This document shows positions 1-15,300 of a DNA stretch of 64,000 nucleotides, one piece after another (the stretch's first letter is position 1; each line of letters starts with the position of its first letter). The notes under the pieces are model-generated. The model worked only from the letters and a program-made list of their open reading frames with translations. It did no database searches and was not told the origin of the DNA. The DNA is from Tetrahymena elliotti 4EA (Eukaryota > Ciliophora > Oligohymenophorea > Hymenostomatida > Tetrahymenidae), in contig JH720311.1 in assembly GCA_000231825.2 (NCBI GenBank), positions 844,026 to 908,025 of the forward strand, given 5' to 3'. The position numbers and the translations under genes are program-made.

Positions 1-770
1 AGAATTGATGAGAGACAAATGACTCACTAATTTAAGTTTGTTTACAAGAAATTTGTTTAGCTAATTCATTCATTTTTATTAGTTCTTTCTTTTTCTCATT
101 CTTTGAAATATTTGTTAGTTAAATATTTATATTTATAATTTTTTAAAAGTGGTAATCAGATTGGTGATAAGGGTTCATAAAAAATAGGATCTTGTTTAGC
201 AAAATGCTCTGATCTCTTAAATTTGACACTTAACATAGAGTAAAAAAGATAATTCAATATTAATTATGTATTTTTAAATGATTCAATGAATGAATAAAGA
301 CTTGAGTTATTTAGAGACTGACAACTAATTAATTTAATTTTTACTTGTAATTTGTTTTACTAATTCATTTATTTATATTTCCTCTTTTAATTCTCATTTT
401 TTAAAATATTTCCACATAAAATATTTTGGATTTTTGAACAGGGATAATGAAATTGGTGATAAGGGTTCATATGAATTAGCATCTAATTTAGCAAAATGCT
501 CTAATCTCTAAACTTTGACTCTTTACCTCTTGTAAAAACACTGTTTCAATATTAATTATGCATTTTTAAATGAATGAATGAATGAATGAATGAATGGATA
601 GACTTGAATTTATAAGAGACTAACTAACTAATTCATTTATTCATTTTTATTTGTTCTTATCAGATTTAATTATCATTTTTATATTATCATTCTTTAAATA
701 TTTCTTTATTCAATATTTATTTTTATAATAAACATGGAATCAAATTAGTGATATGGAGTCATAAATATCA
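1..770 (+). repeat. Tandem array of about 290-bp dispersed repeat (left copy)
   Basis: Units begin near 151, 441 and 732, each opening with a version of TTGGTGATAAGGGTTCAT and followed by a GCAAAATGCTCTGATCTC-like block and a TTAATTATG(C/T)ATTTTTAAATG block. The piece at 1-150 is the tail of a further unit, and the unit starting at 732 breaks off after about 40 bases. The spacing is 290-291 bp. A TGAA microsatellite sits inside one unit (about 568-597). The same family occurs inverted at 63661-64000. No coding potential is seen. Confidence 0.8.
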
Positions 771-1241
771 AAACTAATTAAAAGAAAAAGATTAGTTAAA
801 TTATAATTAAAAATTGAGATACTGATGACTTTTAATGAAAAGAAAGACCTTACTTACTTTTAAATTAATCTTATGTTTACTCTACATAATATGATTTATT
901 ATTCTTTTAAACATAATTATGCTTAAAATAAATTAAAAATCTTGTTTGAATATTAAAATTTTTATATTAATATAAGTTGTGTAAATGATTCTGGGAGTAA
1001 CAATAAATTTTTTTTCATTTTAAGACCTAACTACACTTGTTATATATTATGAAAATATTGAACAAATACAATATTGATCATTTGAGGTTAGTAAAAAAAT
1101 ATTAAAAATACTGAAAAAAACTATTGGTTGATAATTTTTGATTGTAATTCTACAAGTTTTATCAAATTGAAACAAAAAGCTCAAATTTATTTACTAGTTT
1201 AATAATTAAAATATTTCAACATTAATTTAAATTTAATAATT
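771..1241. other. AT-rich 3' intergenic spacer
   Basis: Between the repeat array and the end of the minus-strand giant gene. Nothing but AT-rich sequence is visible; it should hold the polyadenylation region of that gene. Confidence 0.5.
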
Positions 1242-4200
1242 TCAATCATGAATAGAATCTACTTCATCATCATTCATATTTGCAGGTACTCTAGCTTAAA
1301 ATATTCTTTTTATTTCATTTATATCAACTTTCTATTAAATTTCTTCTTTTTAATCTCCTTCTTACTGTTCTGGACTATTTAATGTCTAGATTTTATCTTC
1401 TTAAATATTAGTTAACAATGAAGAAATATTTTCCAAATTTTATTATTTATTATTATTATTAAAAATATTTCGTATTGTTAATTATTTTTCTTATCTATTG
1501 CTCTCATTTTCTAACTCAGAAAAGTTTTGCTTTTCATATTAATAAATAACATTATTTAATTTCTCACCAATAGCATTTTTATTTTCCTCAGTTTGCAAAC
1601 ATTTTTATTCTTAATTACTACTCGTAATAGTAATAGTATCAGATTACTCCATTATTACCTCACTATTTATTAATTATAGAGAGATATTTTTTTTGCTTTT
1701 GTTTTAATAAAAACTCAATCTAGGAGAGAAAAGATTTTTTTGACTTGTTTTTTAAGATTCTTATTCATAAGGAGAATTTTAAAACTTAAATGGATGTAAT
1801 TTAAATTTTTCTTTTTCACTTTATTGCACCAAATATCTTTGCTCTGCAACAGGACTAAAAAGTAGAAAATTTTAGGGCTAGTATTATTTTGATACAGATT
1901 AGTTTTATGAATTTAATTAAGATTCATAAAATCCTGAAATCACATTTGTTTGTGATTTTTATCCATTTTCTATTTTAAAATTAGATTACAGGCGTGGGAA
2001 TTATTTATCAAAATGCTATTATTTATATTACAAAAATATGTTTTCTCTGCTTTTTATCTAATTTTAATTGAATTTTGAATTATTTTCATTTTAAGAAAAA
2101 AGTGTATCATTTCTGGAATTCATAATCTTACTATCTCCTTTTTTTAGCTAAACTTAATTAAGATATTCAAATAAATTTTCTCCTAATAGCTATTTTCTTA
2201 ATTTTTTCCACAACAAAAGATGCCTTACAGATTATGAAATTTTTTAAAATTTCATAGTTCTTACTTTTAAACGAATGAAAAGAGAAATTATTTATTTTTT
2301 AATCTTATTATATGAATGGTAAGACCAGACCTTTAAAATTTCTTTTGATATCCACAATATCATTAGACATTCTACAAAAGAGTTTAGAGATATCAATAAG
2401 TAAAAAGAATAAGAATTTTCAGGTGTTTAAGATTAGTTTATAAGAATAGTAGTAAATAAGAGAATTGCTATACATATTTCAACAAATAATTCAATTCTAT
2501 TAAGTTAACTATTAAAATAAGGTTTGATTCTAGAAATTAATTAAATGTAAACAAGCTATACTAAAAAGCCAAATATTAATTTATTATCTATTTTATGTTA
2601 TTATTAATATTTAACTAAGAAAAACTAATAAAATAAAAATTTTACCTAAAGGATTTACGTAAAGAGTTAATACTGAAGTTATTAGAAGCTTTTTATAACT
2701 TTTAATGAAATCCCAATAATAATACTTAGATTTATATTCATTATAGAGATGGCCATATTTTGATCTAAAACTAACTAAATCTAATTCTTTCTTTTATTTA
2801 TAAAGTTTATAAAAAATATATAAAGGTATAATTAGAATCCATCCAATTAAACCTGGAATTCCAATATATTTCATGAACTAAAGATGACTATGAGTAAAGC
2901 ATTCATATGAAATATCACTGTTAATGTAAAAATTACCATCGATTTACCTACAAGACATCATACTTAATAAAAGATAAACTATACTGTTCTAAGTAAAAAA
3001 AAATAAGAAAGCGGCACCATTGATTAATAAAATCTTAGTGGATCTACGTTTCAATAATGCATAGAATATCAATATTATAAAAATAACGATAAGATATAAA
3101 ATTGGTATGAATAAAGACCATAAGGCTCTTAGATAAACTATCTTCATTTCAATAAATTTTCTAAATATACAGTCCATAGAATAAAATAAGTTAGTAGAAG
3201 GCATCCCTATTTTAATAAAAAATATGAAATTAAAATTAATCTTTAATTAATTTTACCAACTGTTTTAGATAATAATCTAGTTCCGAAAGGAAAAGTAAAT
3301 TCTAATTAAGCAAAAATTAATCCTGTCATTTATAAAAAGCTTACAAATGTTTTTAATCCAAAAGATGATTGATTCCAAAAAGCAGATTTACTTATACTAA
3401 TAAGCTATATTTTCCTAAGATAATAGCTTACAGCTATACACCTACTAAAGTGAAGTTGTAAAAATATACTTATTATTATAAACATGATCATTAGAGATAA
3501 ATTTAAGGTCAATAATGAATAATATGGTCTATTCTATAATTCAGTACATGGATAGCAGTTATAATTACCATCTGTTATATATGGCTATTCCCAAATAACT
3601 CCATAAATATCGCATTATTCACAAAGTGGCCCAGAGTGACCTTTTGTACAATAATTCTTAGCTTCATTAGGAACACAATTATCTATATTTCTAGAGCATT
3701 AAATAATTCTGTCTGAAAATTAATTCATCCTCCAATAACCTTACTTTAGCTGTATCTTATTTAATTCACATTATTAGGCATTCTATGGACATTTTAAGCA
3801 GACACTATCACCTATAAAATTATAAATTAAATATTAAAAAATTAGTTATTTTTCAAAATATTTTTATTTTTGAATATTCTTAAAATTTTAAAATTAATAA
3901 AAAAATTTTAAACCATAAAAAAAATTAGGTGATCATAAAACAAGGGTGATTTTTAAAAATTTGCCAAAAAATAATTTTTAAATGAAATATTTTTTACTTT
4001 AAAACATGAGAAAAAATAAAATAAAATTATTCAAAGTTATTTACTTTATGTTGGTTTTTGTAAAAAGTATGTTCCTTGTTAGCATTCATAGCATTGATAT
4101 ACTTAATCCACTTTATCATAAACTTCGCCTAACTCACAAGATCTAGTATTAACTTAGAGCAAACTGTATAATTTATTTGTATCTATTTTTAAATAAATTA

Positions 4201-7200
4201 AAAATAAATGAATATTTTGAGTTTTATTTTACTTTATTGGTCTATTCTTCTACTATTTTCATCAATTTTAATAAGAGAGTCAGACATAACTTTAAGAATA
4301 TTAGAAGATGAAGGATTTTATACAATTTACATATTTTAAATAGTAAATGTTTATGTTGACATGTTAAATTATTCGAAATTGGCTGTATAAATACCAAAAA
4401 CTTTAATTTTATTATTATCTAAAGAACCTATTTTAATATTTAAAGCATAAAGTTCATTTAAAATTAATTTTTAGTATTTGTCTTCTTTTATATAGCTAGG
4501 AATGAAGTTTATTGGATTTCCTTCTTCATCTAAGACTTATATTTATAAGTCTAGGCTTCCACCACTTCTAAAATTGTTAAGTGAATAAGATTCAAGAACA
4601 AATTAATCTGAAACTTCTTACTCATCATATTCTTTTGCAATGATTTTAAGATCTAAAATCTATAATTTAGGTTCAACCACTCTTATACTGCGAAGATATG
4701 AGCCTATATTATTTCCATATATATGAGCTTTATTATTGATTATTTAATTTTAATATTGATCAAGATATCTTAATTTAAAGCTCTCATCACTCTTAAAAAA
4801 ATCATAGAATTCATCTTTTTTTAAATTCCTAAATATTTTATTTTCTATTAAGATTGGCTTGATTTAAGTATATTTAACTCCACCTCCTATCATTGCTTCA
4901 TTTTTTTAAATATTAGTTTGGCTAATTGATACATTAGAATTTTATAAATAAATAGCTCCTCCATAAACAGAGGCAGTATTTTACTAAAAATTTGAGTTGT
5001 TAATTGCTATATCACAATTTGGGCATTCTATAATAGCCAAAACACCTCCAATTTAAGCAGAAATTGATTAAAATTTCGAATCAAGTATTTTATGTTTATT
5101 TCCTTAAAATATCTATAATACACCACCAAAACATTATGAGCAATTAATTTTCTAAAATGAACAATTTTTTAAATTTGTATAATCAGTTTCATTAAATTAA
5201 ATTAAACTTTAATTTAGCCTATTGATATAGTTTACTGAAACATTTGAAAGGAATGCTATATTTTATTCAACCAAAACTTTGGTATCTTCAATCAAATAAA
5301 AGTTGAATGAAGACAATAAGGAAAATTAATCAGAATTCTAAAATAAAAGATTTTATAAAGTTAAGTTCTTAATTCCTTATATCTTTAAAAATGATTATTA
5401 TGTGGATGAATAAAGTTTGTCAAGAAGAGCTCCTTTTATTAGGAATGTATTAACAAATTCTACATAAATGAGTTATGATGAGCTAATTTATGTATCTGTG
5501 TTTATGTTTAATTTGTTAATTTATAAGTTATAAATTGAAATGTCTGAGATATTTTCAAAATATATTAAAGTAGGATCAGTACAATTTATATTCAGTGCAT
5601 TGATTGTTATATTATCAAATATAATCTACTAGATGTTGCTAAAGTAAAATAATGGCACTTTTCTTTCTATACTAAAATTATTTAAAGTTATATTACTTAA
5701 AATAACTAAATCTAGATTACTGAAGTAGAATTATTAAAAGGGATTTTAAAGAGTAGTCAATTTAGAAAAATCTAATTCTACATTATTTAAAATAATTTAA
5801 CTTATAAAGTTGCTAAATACAATTTTAGATGTTGCTCTACTCATATCAAAATTAAAGTTTTAGATTTTTAATTCTTAAAATGAATAATCCTAAAAGATAC
5901 TTTCAGTTATTATTAATTCTTTCTTAATATCACTATCTATATTTCTTTGTGAAAATGTGAATTGTATGTCAGATAAATAATTACCAAAATCAGTCTGTTA
6001 AAGTTACTATTAATTATAATAATAAAATGCAAATTTTAACAAATTTTATATAAATTAATTTACTTCTATCCTCACCTATTTTGGCTGAGCTTTCATCTCT
6101 GTTAGCGATTATTCAAGATTTTGCATCATTTACAAAAACTTTTATAGGATATTATAAAATACTTAAAAATATTTATTTTTTTAAACTACAAATTACTTAA
6201 TAATAAAAGGTTGAATTAGATTAAGCATAGCAATTTTAAATCTAGCTTAAAGATGTTACCATATTCTCAAGATATATTTGATCACTAATGATTTTATCAT
6301 CACAAAGTGCTAAAATATTTATTTCAAATTCTTGAGGATATTCAATTAATTTATGGTCAATTAGGTTGGGTGTTATACAGGTATGAGTATAAAGTTAAAC
6401 TAAATTTGTATTGAAGGAGTATAATGAAATTTAATTTTCTTATTGAGCAAAAAATAAAGTGGTATTTAATTAAGGAGAATCAATTACTATTATTTTTAAT
6501 AAATTAGTAAATTGTGTTGTAGTTCTCATCATGTTTATTAAACCTAAATCAAAACCATAAATCATAAGCTAGTAAGATGAAAATATGAAAATCTATTTTT
6601 GAATAAATTATATTTTCAAACTTTCAGATCTTGAAAAAGATGGAATAGATCCTTTATATATTATTTCAACTAATTTTGTCCTTGTTTCATTTGTAAATTT
6701 ATAACTATAACAGTTAAATATAGGAATAGTATTTGAAGGTATAACTTAAGTTAAAAATATACCTGATGTTGGTTCTAAAGCTAGCTGATAAATTTAATTT
6801 TATGAAAGAGGTAATTATTAAGAACCCTAAGTTGGATTTTATAAATTAATGTTCTGTATAGCCAACTAATCAAAGATAAAGCATTAACCACTAGTCATTG
6901 TTATAAAAAGAATAATATTTTTATTGTCGAAATAAATTTTATAAATAGTATCATTTGATGGACTAAACCATTTTACTTTTGTGAATTAATCATAATTCAA
7001 AATGAATACACTATTTTTGTAAGTTGTTATAAAAATTGTTTTCATTCTTTGATTCAAAAGGATTTGATAAACTCTTTCTCCTATTGAAATTACTTGTCCT
7101 TATTAACTTAACGTATCTAAATTATATTATATGCTATTCCCCTAATAGTCTATAACTAGAATTGTATCCTCAAGTATAATAGCTTTATCAACTTCATAAT

Positions 7201-10200
7201 TTTATTAGTATTCTATCTTGTAATTTAAGTTAATTTTAACAATTTAATTTATGTATAAAACATAAATATAGTTTTTAGCCTAGAAAAAATATTTGATATT
7301 TAGTGAATATTTTTTAGAATTTGTATTTACAACATTCTATAGCTTGTTTTATTAAGTATTGAATAGCCAGCTTTGACTTTTACTATCAAAGAAATATAAT
7401 TACCCATTTTAAAAATATTAATATTTTTGGACTCTATTTGGAAGAATTGACTTCAATCTCACCTATGGTGAAAGTAAATGTTCTATTTAGATTGACCTAT
7501 TAAAATAATATTTCTTTTATTGATTTAAAAAAAAAACTTGTTTTTTACATAATGGAAGTCCCACTGTAGATAACCAAATTAGCTGTTTCTTCTATGAATA
7601 TTTAATTGTATAATGGAAAATTGTAGACATCAGTTATATAGCTAAATAAACCAACAATTAAAAGGTTTTTCAGATCAAAGATAACTATAATTTTAGGTAC
7701 TTTGTCTTTGAAGATGATAATATTATTTGTGTTTTCATCTATCATAACTCTTATAATCATACCATTTTATGTTTATTAATTATATGGAGCCTCAGCAATG
7801 TAGAGCCCTGTGTCAAGGGAATATATTGGTACTTTTGGGCTGCAAAAACCAACTGAGCAATCACTCCAAAAAATCAACAGTCTCAAATTATATGAAATTA
7901 AAAGGTCCTACACCTCAGGGTTGAATGTGGTAATTATAAATTAAGTTGTAAGCGATTGTCTATCAAGTTAAGTAATTTGTCTTGATTCAAAGATAAAAGT
8001 CCAATCATAGAGGAATTAAATCTTCAATGCTACCTTTTCTTATGAACCTATAACTCTAGTTTTAAATGAAAATGCTTCTTCAACATCTTTTAAGGGAGTG
8101 CATTTATATATTTCAGTGTAAGAAACATCTGAAATGAAAAGTATGTAAAAATAATTAAATTTTATATCAAAATTGAATCCTGATATTATTATATTACTTT
8201 AGAATTACATCAAAAAGTATTTATTATTTATTAAATCATGAATATAAATCTTATTTAATGTATTAAAAGATATAAGATAATGAGTTTCTTGGAGTAAAAG
8301 CATTTAATTAATGCCAAAAGTTAATATTGTTTATTCTTCATTTTAGAAATTTTCATAGTCATCTTTATGGTATTCTATGAAAAATAATTTCTTTAAATTG
8401 ATAATGTCCCAAACAATAATCTGTAAATCTGCTGATAAGCTTACCATTATTTAACTAGAAGCATCAATATTGCAGTTTGTAATTTTATCTGAATGTAATG
8501 ATGGTAGTTAATTAAATTAACCAGTTTGAATTTGCCATTGATAAATTTAGTTATCTTAAATTAGGATCACAATATCTAAATCTTCATTAAAGTATAGAGT
8601 GAATTATGATTAGTTAGGAGTAGAAAGCTACTTGATCAATTAGAAAGTTAATGAGTGCACAATCATGATGTTAAACTAAATATTTCATTTCAAATTAAAG
8701 TTAATGAAAAAAATGTTAATAATTTTAATAATTTACTTCCTAATAAATAATAAAGTAGTTCTTTTTTTTAGTGTAAAAGAATTAAGCAACATTGCTGTAA
8801 TTACTTAAATTGATAGTAAAGTTCATAATTATTTTTGTTGAATAAATATCTCCATTAGAAAAAGAGACATATAATATTAACTTTTATTCATCAACTTACA
8901 ATGAAGTAATTTTTTCTTTAAAAGAGAGTACATGAATTGTTTAAAAATTAGGCATAACCATCACATAAACCTATTTTTAATATATTTAAGATAAATAGTT
9001 TTTAAGATAAATAAAGAAATTACTGTATTCTAAATTGTGTTAACATTAGGAGTCACAAAGTAATAAAATAAATTTAAATTTGTTTCACCACAAAATGTTG
9101 TAGCAAATCCTGTTATTACTTACTTATAGGGTACTAAATTTCCTTATATCACTCCAATGTTCTTAAAGAAATATTCTTGATAAAGGGAAGCATTATATGC
9201 GGGATGGTAGCAAAAGTTTTGTAATTATTTAATGTAGGCGTTTGTAAAAGAATTCATTAAATTAGAGAAGTCAGTAAAGTTGTAAACCACAATATTATAA
9301 TAAAGGTTAAAAGCTAAAACTTTAGTTGCAGAGAAATATTGTGCTTTAAAAAATGATTGATTGAAAAATGTTGATTAATAGATATTAAAATAACTCATTT
9401 GAAAGACTTAAGTTTTATTTGACAAAACATTGATTGATAATTAATCATTAAACAAATAAATTATCATATCAGTTCCCCAAAGGTTATCAAGAGTCACAAA
9501 GTAAAGCTTTTTTTGAGATGTATATGTATCATTTAAAAGAAGTACCTACTTTTGAAAATCGAATACTTTTAGTTGATTAGTATTTTAAATCAATAAATAA
9601 TTCTGTTAAAGAAGACAATTTTATATTGTATTCATTGGAGAGATATCTAAACTATAATCAGAAATGAAACTCAATGAATATGTATTTCTCTACCAAATTG
9701 TAATAAATTATGTAAGTAAACTTTTATAAATGACATAATAATAACCAAGGTCTGATATCTTCACATTACTGGCACTATAACAGATCTAATTAATTAGATT
9801 TTAATCGCATGAAGGATGAAATTAAGCAAACAGTTGTACAAAACTCAAATCTTCAGTATTTATCACTTCATAAACTCTAATTGAACCATCAGATCCTGCA
9901 ACAACTAACTAGCCATCATATGCAAGATCAATAGCCATAGCATTGGTTGAATTTACTGAAGTAGCTTAGTAATAATTAATATTTTCTGATTTGCTACCTA
10001 ATAAATATTATTTTATAGATGATGAAGATGATTATTATTGTTCTTAAGAAGGTTAACTAATAAACATGCTATCTAAATAAAACTCATATATTTAATTTTT
10101 GTAGTACTGAATATTTTAAAATATTTATCCATCTGGGCTTTATGAATTTCCATTAATTATTTAAATTAATTATTAATTTTCAAAAGAATAAACAGAATAT

Positions 10201-11390
10201 GTTTGGTTTGTTCTAAAATACATAAAATTTTATTTGTAACTCAATTAAAACTAAGAATTAACCAAGGTTTAATTTTATACCTAAAAATCGCTTGATATAT
10301 TTTAGGCTTTTAATACCATAAACTATTGTTAACTTATCGCTATTAAGAATATAGGTTCATTTTCTAATAAGTTTGATATAATTTTAAATGAACTGATTGG
10401 TGACTACGAAGAAATATTTATTTCATAATACTACTTCTCTTCATTTTTTCTCCAAACACCTAAATTATTGTTCGATAATCCAAAGACAAGATAGTCATCA
10501 TTAATTGGAGCCATATCTCCAAATATTAAAACATCATTACAATGCTAGATTGATTCAGATATTTTATTGTTAAAATTTATCTACCACTAAAAAAATCCAG
10601 GCTATTTAAATATTGTGTAAAAAAAACTATTTAAACCTCTGAAGATGGATAATTAGCCTTATTATTTAATTTACGTCTATACAGACAACTTAAACTATTG
10701 GTTATCTGATGATTTATTTGCTATACTAAAAAAAGTGAAAACTTTTTCAGATTGATCTTAAATAATTAGATAGTCTTTATCTAAATAAACGACATATTTA
10801 ATACTTTAAATATAGCTTGATAGCTATTCTATTCTGATAATTTTCCATGTTTAAACTTACCAAAAAATAATTTAAGTTAATGAACACGTAATGAAAATAT
10901 TATTCTAATCATCAAAGTAATACCTTTTAATTGCATCATTAAGTTATTAAACTTCTCCCTTGAAGTTTAGGTTATCATCGTAAATTCTCAAATAATAAGA
11001 ATAAATATCAGAATCAGTATTAAGTTCTTGACATAAGATGATAAAATCAGCTCCAACTAGTGTTGCATTTATGATTTATTTTTAATTTGTACCAAATTCT
11101 TAGATAAGAGGACACTTTTAATTTTTAACACACATAAAATTTTCTTTAGATTCATAGTATCCATATTCGCAGATTGATTCGCACTGTTATTTATCAAAAT
11201 TTAGGAAGTAATTCTTTTTTGCACAATCAGATTAGCAAAGACCATTTAATGGATTCAAATTAAATCCTTCTTAGCATTATTAGCAATTACCGATGAAATC
11301 ACATTCAGAGCACATATATCCGCATGATTGTTCCTAAGAATTAGTAACATAAATTGCTTGTACTATTATTAGTAGCAAACGAAAATTCAT
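1242..11390 (-). CDS. Giant multi-domain membrane protein (beta-propeller / beta-helix / multi-TM), paralogue 1
   Basis: Read with TAA/TAG as Gln, this minus-strand gene starts at 11390 with a signal peptide (MNFRLLLIIVQAIYVTN) and a Cys-rich furin-like head. A long region with WD-like strands follows (for example VVAGSDGSIRVYEV near 9870). Next is a right-handed beta-helix-like block near 4900-5900 (N.S.F..N.A...GGAIY, then MIGGGVKY), a second Cys block ending in an LKQGYWR motif (about 3700), and several membrane segments (about 3450-2350). Introns are recognisable, for example at 3207-3256 and 2561-2645. After the last helix the frame stays free of TGA for about 1.1 kb, giving a roughly 370-residue Gln/Asn/Lys-rich cytoplasmic tail that ends at TGA 1242-1244. 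The family is a large ciliate surface-protein type of unknown function; the intracellular tail suggests signalling or anchoring, which is inference. Not every intron was resolved. Confidence 0.8.
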
Positions 11391-12303
11391 TTTTAATTAT
11401 CCTAAAAGACTATCTAATTAATAATTTACTTCAAATTTGTTAAAGAAAGTTTGAATAATAATTGATTGAATGTTTTTATTTCTAATCAGGTGTTGAAAAT
11501 TTAAAATATTATGCTTTGTTTGTTTGTATTATCAATAAATTTTTAACAAAAAGTGATAATTTGGTGGTTCATTTACTTAAATTATATAATGCGCAAATAA
11601 TCTAAATAATCTAAAGTAAAATCAAAAATTATTCAAAATAGATGATATTCCATTATTTTAAAGTGTAACAAACCTAGATATTGCATTTAAAATGATTAAA
11701 ATTCATATTTCTAATTTAATAATATCTCCCAAATTCTCTAATTTCATATTAGTTACTCTAAATAAAATGCCTTGCTTCTAATCATGAATGTAATTTAAAA
11801 ACTAGTCGATTAACTTTGCAGAAAAAATATCAATTATTTAAATGGACTAATTTTTATTTCAATTAGCTTTTTTTGTTTTGATCAACTATAATCTAAATTG
11901 ATTCTGTTTAACGCATTTGTGAGTTTTTTAAATAACAAAAATAATATCTCTAATTAAAAAGAAGACTCCAAAATTAAATGATTGAGAGATCAAAATGTTT
12001 GATTAAATTTTGGAATGGTTTTCTTAAAAATAGCCATCTTTTTAAACAAAAATAATTTAATTTGAATTTATATTTAAATTTGTATAAACTGGCCTTGAAA
12101 AATAAATTAACAGTAAAACTCTAATATTGATAAATAGGTGATTAATAATTAAATAAATTTCTGAAATTAGAATTCATAAGATAACAATTAATTAAGACTA
12201 GCTCATACAAAAAACTTAATTTGTTTACATACTTTTAATATCAAATTAAATTAATAGTAATCTATCAATCCCTTTCAATATGTTAAAAATTGAAAACTCT
12301 ATT
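11391..12303. promoter_or_regulatory. Divergent intergenic region between the two giant paralogues
   Basis: About 0.9 kb of AT-rich DNA separating the two divergent start codons. It must contain both promoters and 5' leaders. No RNA gene or convincing ORF was found and no specific binding site can be named. Confidence 0.5.
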
Positions 12304-15300
12304 ATGAAATTTATGATATTTCTTAGTATTTTTATTTGGTATGTAGAAACAAAGCTATGTGATCTCAAATGTACTTATTGCGGGATCTCTGAAATATGCT
12401 ATTAATGTGAATCTGGATATATCTTTGATTCAGATTCTAATATTTGTATCTCTAATTGTAGCTAAGGATCTTACTACTATGAACCCACATAAGAATGTTT
12501 AACAAGTTGTCCTGAAGACTTTGAAAAAGATGAAATACATAAAGCTTGTGTTTCTATCAATTACTGTCATACTTTAAATTATTTAAGTAGTAAAGACGAT
12601 TTTAAATACAATACTAAAGCCTATTTATACTAAAATCTACTTATAGTTAGTGGAAAATAGAATATGACTTAAAATGAAGACTACATAAAAATATATTAAA
12701 TAAAAGATGATGAATATGGATTCTATTCTTCTGGGACTTTGAATGGGTAAAATGGCTAAATAATTTCATTTGTTTAATTAGAAACTAATAACAATTCTAT
12801 CCTAGTGAGTATCAGTAAAAATAATATAGTTGCTTGGGATATGTAATATGGGCTTTTAAAGTATAATATAATATTAACTAATAATCTCTTTATTAATCAG
12901 AACTCTTATTATCTAGATGAAAATATCCTTCTTTTAAACTACTTTGATACAACTTAGTTTGCTTTATTTTATTTAAAAAATTGGGTGGCTTCACTATATT
13001 CTTCCAATAAAGTCCCATCTTCTTAATTTTTCCTGCTCTATAAATAACTACATCCAACACCAATTATTAATTATCATATTCTTTCAAATAATTAATTTAT
13101 AAGCTATGATGGAAGTAATTTAGTAATTAAATGGAATATTGGCGATATTGAAAACTACTAAGTTTTCAATAATTTTAATAAAACCATTGATAAAGCAATT
13201 TCATTTCCTAATTATCTAAATAAATTTAATTCAAATTTTTTTGCTATCACTTTTTAAAAGAATACTTAAGTCGCACTAATAATAAATAACAATAATGATA
13301 GTATTAATAATTAAATTTTATATTTTAATACAAGTCATTAATTTAAAATTGAAAATATTTATTATGATGTTACTATTTAGGATAAATAAGATTTAGAAAA
13401 TGGAATCTTAAACTTAATTTCTATTAGTCAGAAAGAAATCTTTATTTTTTAATTTAACATCCTTTAATAACTATGCACTAAGAAAGTAGAATTTTCTTAA
13501 TAGATATTATTCACAAAATTAATTAATAATTAAGTTATTTTTGCTTTTTCTAATGGTTTAAGTAGTTTAATTTATTCCTCTTAATAATCAAACCCAAATT
13601 TTAACAATTTCTTGAATACTTCATTAACTTAAAATGATTATATTAATGATATAGTGGCTCTAAAAGGTATTAATAATACAACATACATTTTAATAGGTAG
13701 AAAATTATAGTTATATTAAACCTTACCTTAATAATAAGGCTCAAGTAAATTATCTACGATAATCTAAAAATAGAGTTATTATTAATAGCATCATGGGGTT
13801 GTTAATGGAGTAATTATAGATTAAGGTTAAAACTTGTTTATCAGTTATAGCTCAGATGGTTCTTTTGCTATTTGGGATGTTATTTAAAATAATTTACTAG
13901 ATTAAAAACCAATTTATTTCTAATTACCACCATAGTGCTCTTCTTATGAAATGTGTAAAATAAGTATTATCAAATCAATATTAGTCAGTAAAGGAATTCT
14001 TTTATGTCTATATTCAAATAACCAATTTGTTACTTGGAATTTTAGTAGATACTCTATTTCTTTAAGGAATACTTATTATCTGGAAAATCAGTGGAGAAAG
14101 ATTATCAATTATGGATTATTTAATAATTATTTCTTTTTTAGTAATAAGAAAGAAATGAAGATTTATAATTTTAATTCAAGTGAAACTTAAATAATAAACA
14201 ATAATAATTATACACTTTCGAAAAACACAACATAAGTTTAATTAGCATTTTTTGACAATACTTTCTATTACTTAGAAACATTTGTTAGTCTGATTGAAGG
14301 CAAGTAAGTTTCAATATTACAAGTTAGATTTCTATCAAATTTTACTGCAGTTTCCAATACAACAATAATTTAACAGTGTCTAGAGCTAGAATACTTTTAA
14401 CTAACTTAGATAATAGTAGTTAATTATTATTCAACTTAATTAACTGTTGTTTAATTTCCATCCTTAGCTTAAGTTTCTTTTACTCTAGATTCTAATATTA
14501 TTACTTAAATTTATTCACCAACTTAGAATCAATTTTTGGTAATTACTTAATCAGCTTATATGTTTTAATACATTCCAAATGGAAGTACTTATATTAGTAA
14601 TACTCCTGCAAATGTACCTTTACCAAGAAGGAATTTTGGAATGGTAAAAAAAAATTAATTTACTGTTACTTCATAAGGATTTTCATACTATCAAAATACG
14701 GGTTTCAAATTTATGGATAATCAAGTAAAAATAAATTATTTATTTTTTTTTAATTTTATTCAATAAAATATTATTTTTTTAGGTCATTAACTTGATTTAC
14801 AATAACTTAAGAACTTGCTCAGTATACCCTTTTAAGGAAGAAATATCTAGTTTAACTGTTTTAAACAACTTGCTAATTTTTGTAGGTTTCACTAACGGTA
14901 ACTTTAAAATTGCATAATATTCATGTAGCACTTTTTTATACTCTTCTGGTTCTTGCAATACATGGAATACTATTTCGAATCCATACACTAAGAATGTTTA
15001 CACATTTGACCTTTCAAAAGTAACTTGCTTATTATTTATCTTTTAGATTTGTTTTTAAACAAATTTTAAAAAAAAGATAATTGTAATTGATATGTATAAC
15101 AAAACAAGTGTTTCGATACCATATGGACATCCTTCTACTCCTAAAGTTAGTGTTATATAAGACTACTAAAATGCACAATTAATTACATACTCATTAGAAG
15201 GTTCTAACAATTTATTTAAATTTAACTTAAACACTTAAGCAGTGACTTAATTTTTAAATGGACATGCAACTAATGTTGATTTTGCTTTCTTAGATGCAAG

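Noticed and set aside
568..597. TGAA repeats considered as a regulatory or telomere-like signal
   Set aside because: Simple microsatellite inside a repeat unit; no CCCCAA/GGGGTT telomere repeats are present.
14797..14988. Minus-strand 63-codon ORF
   Set aside because: Antisense shadow of a well-supported exon of the plus-strand giant gene.
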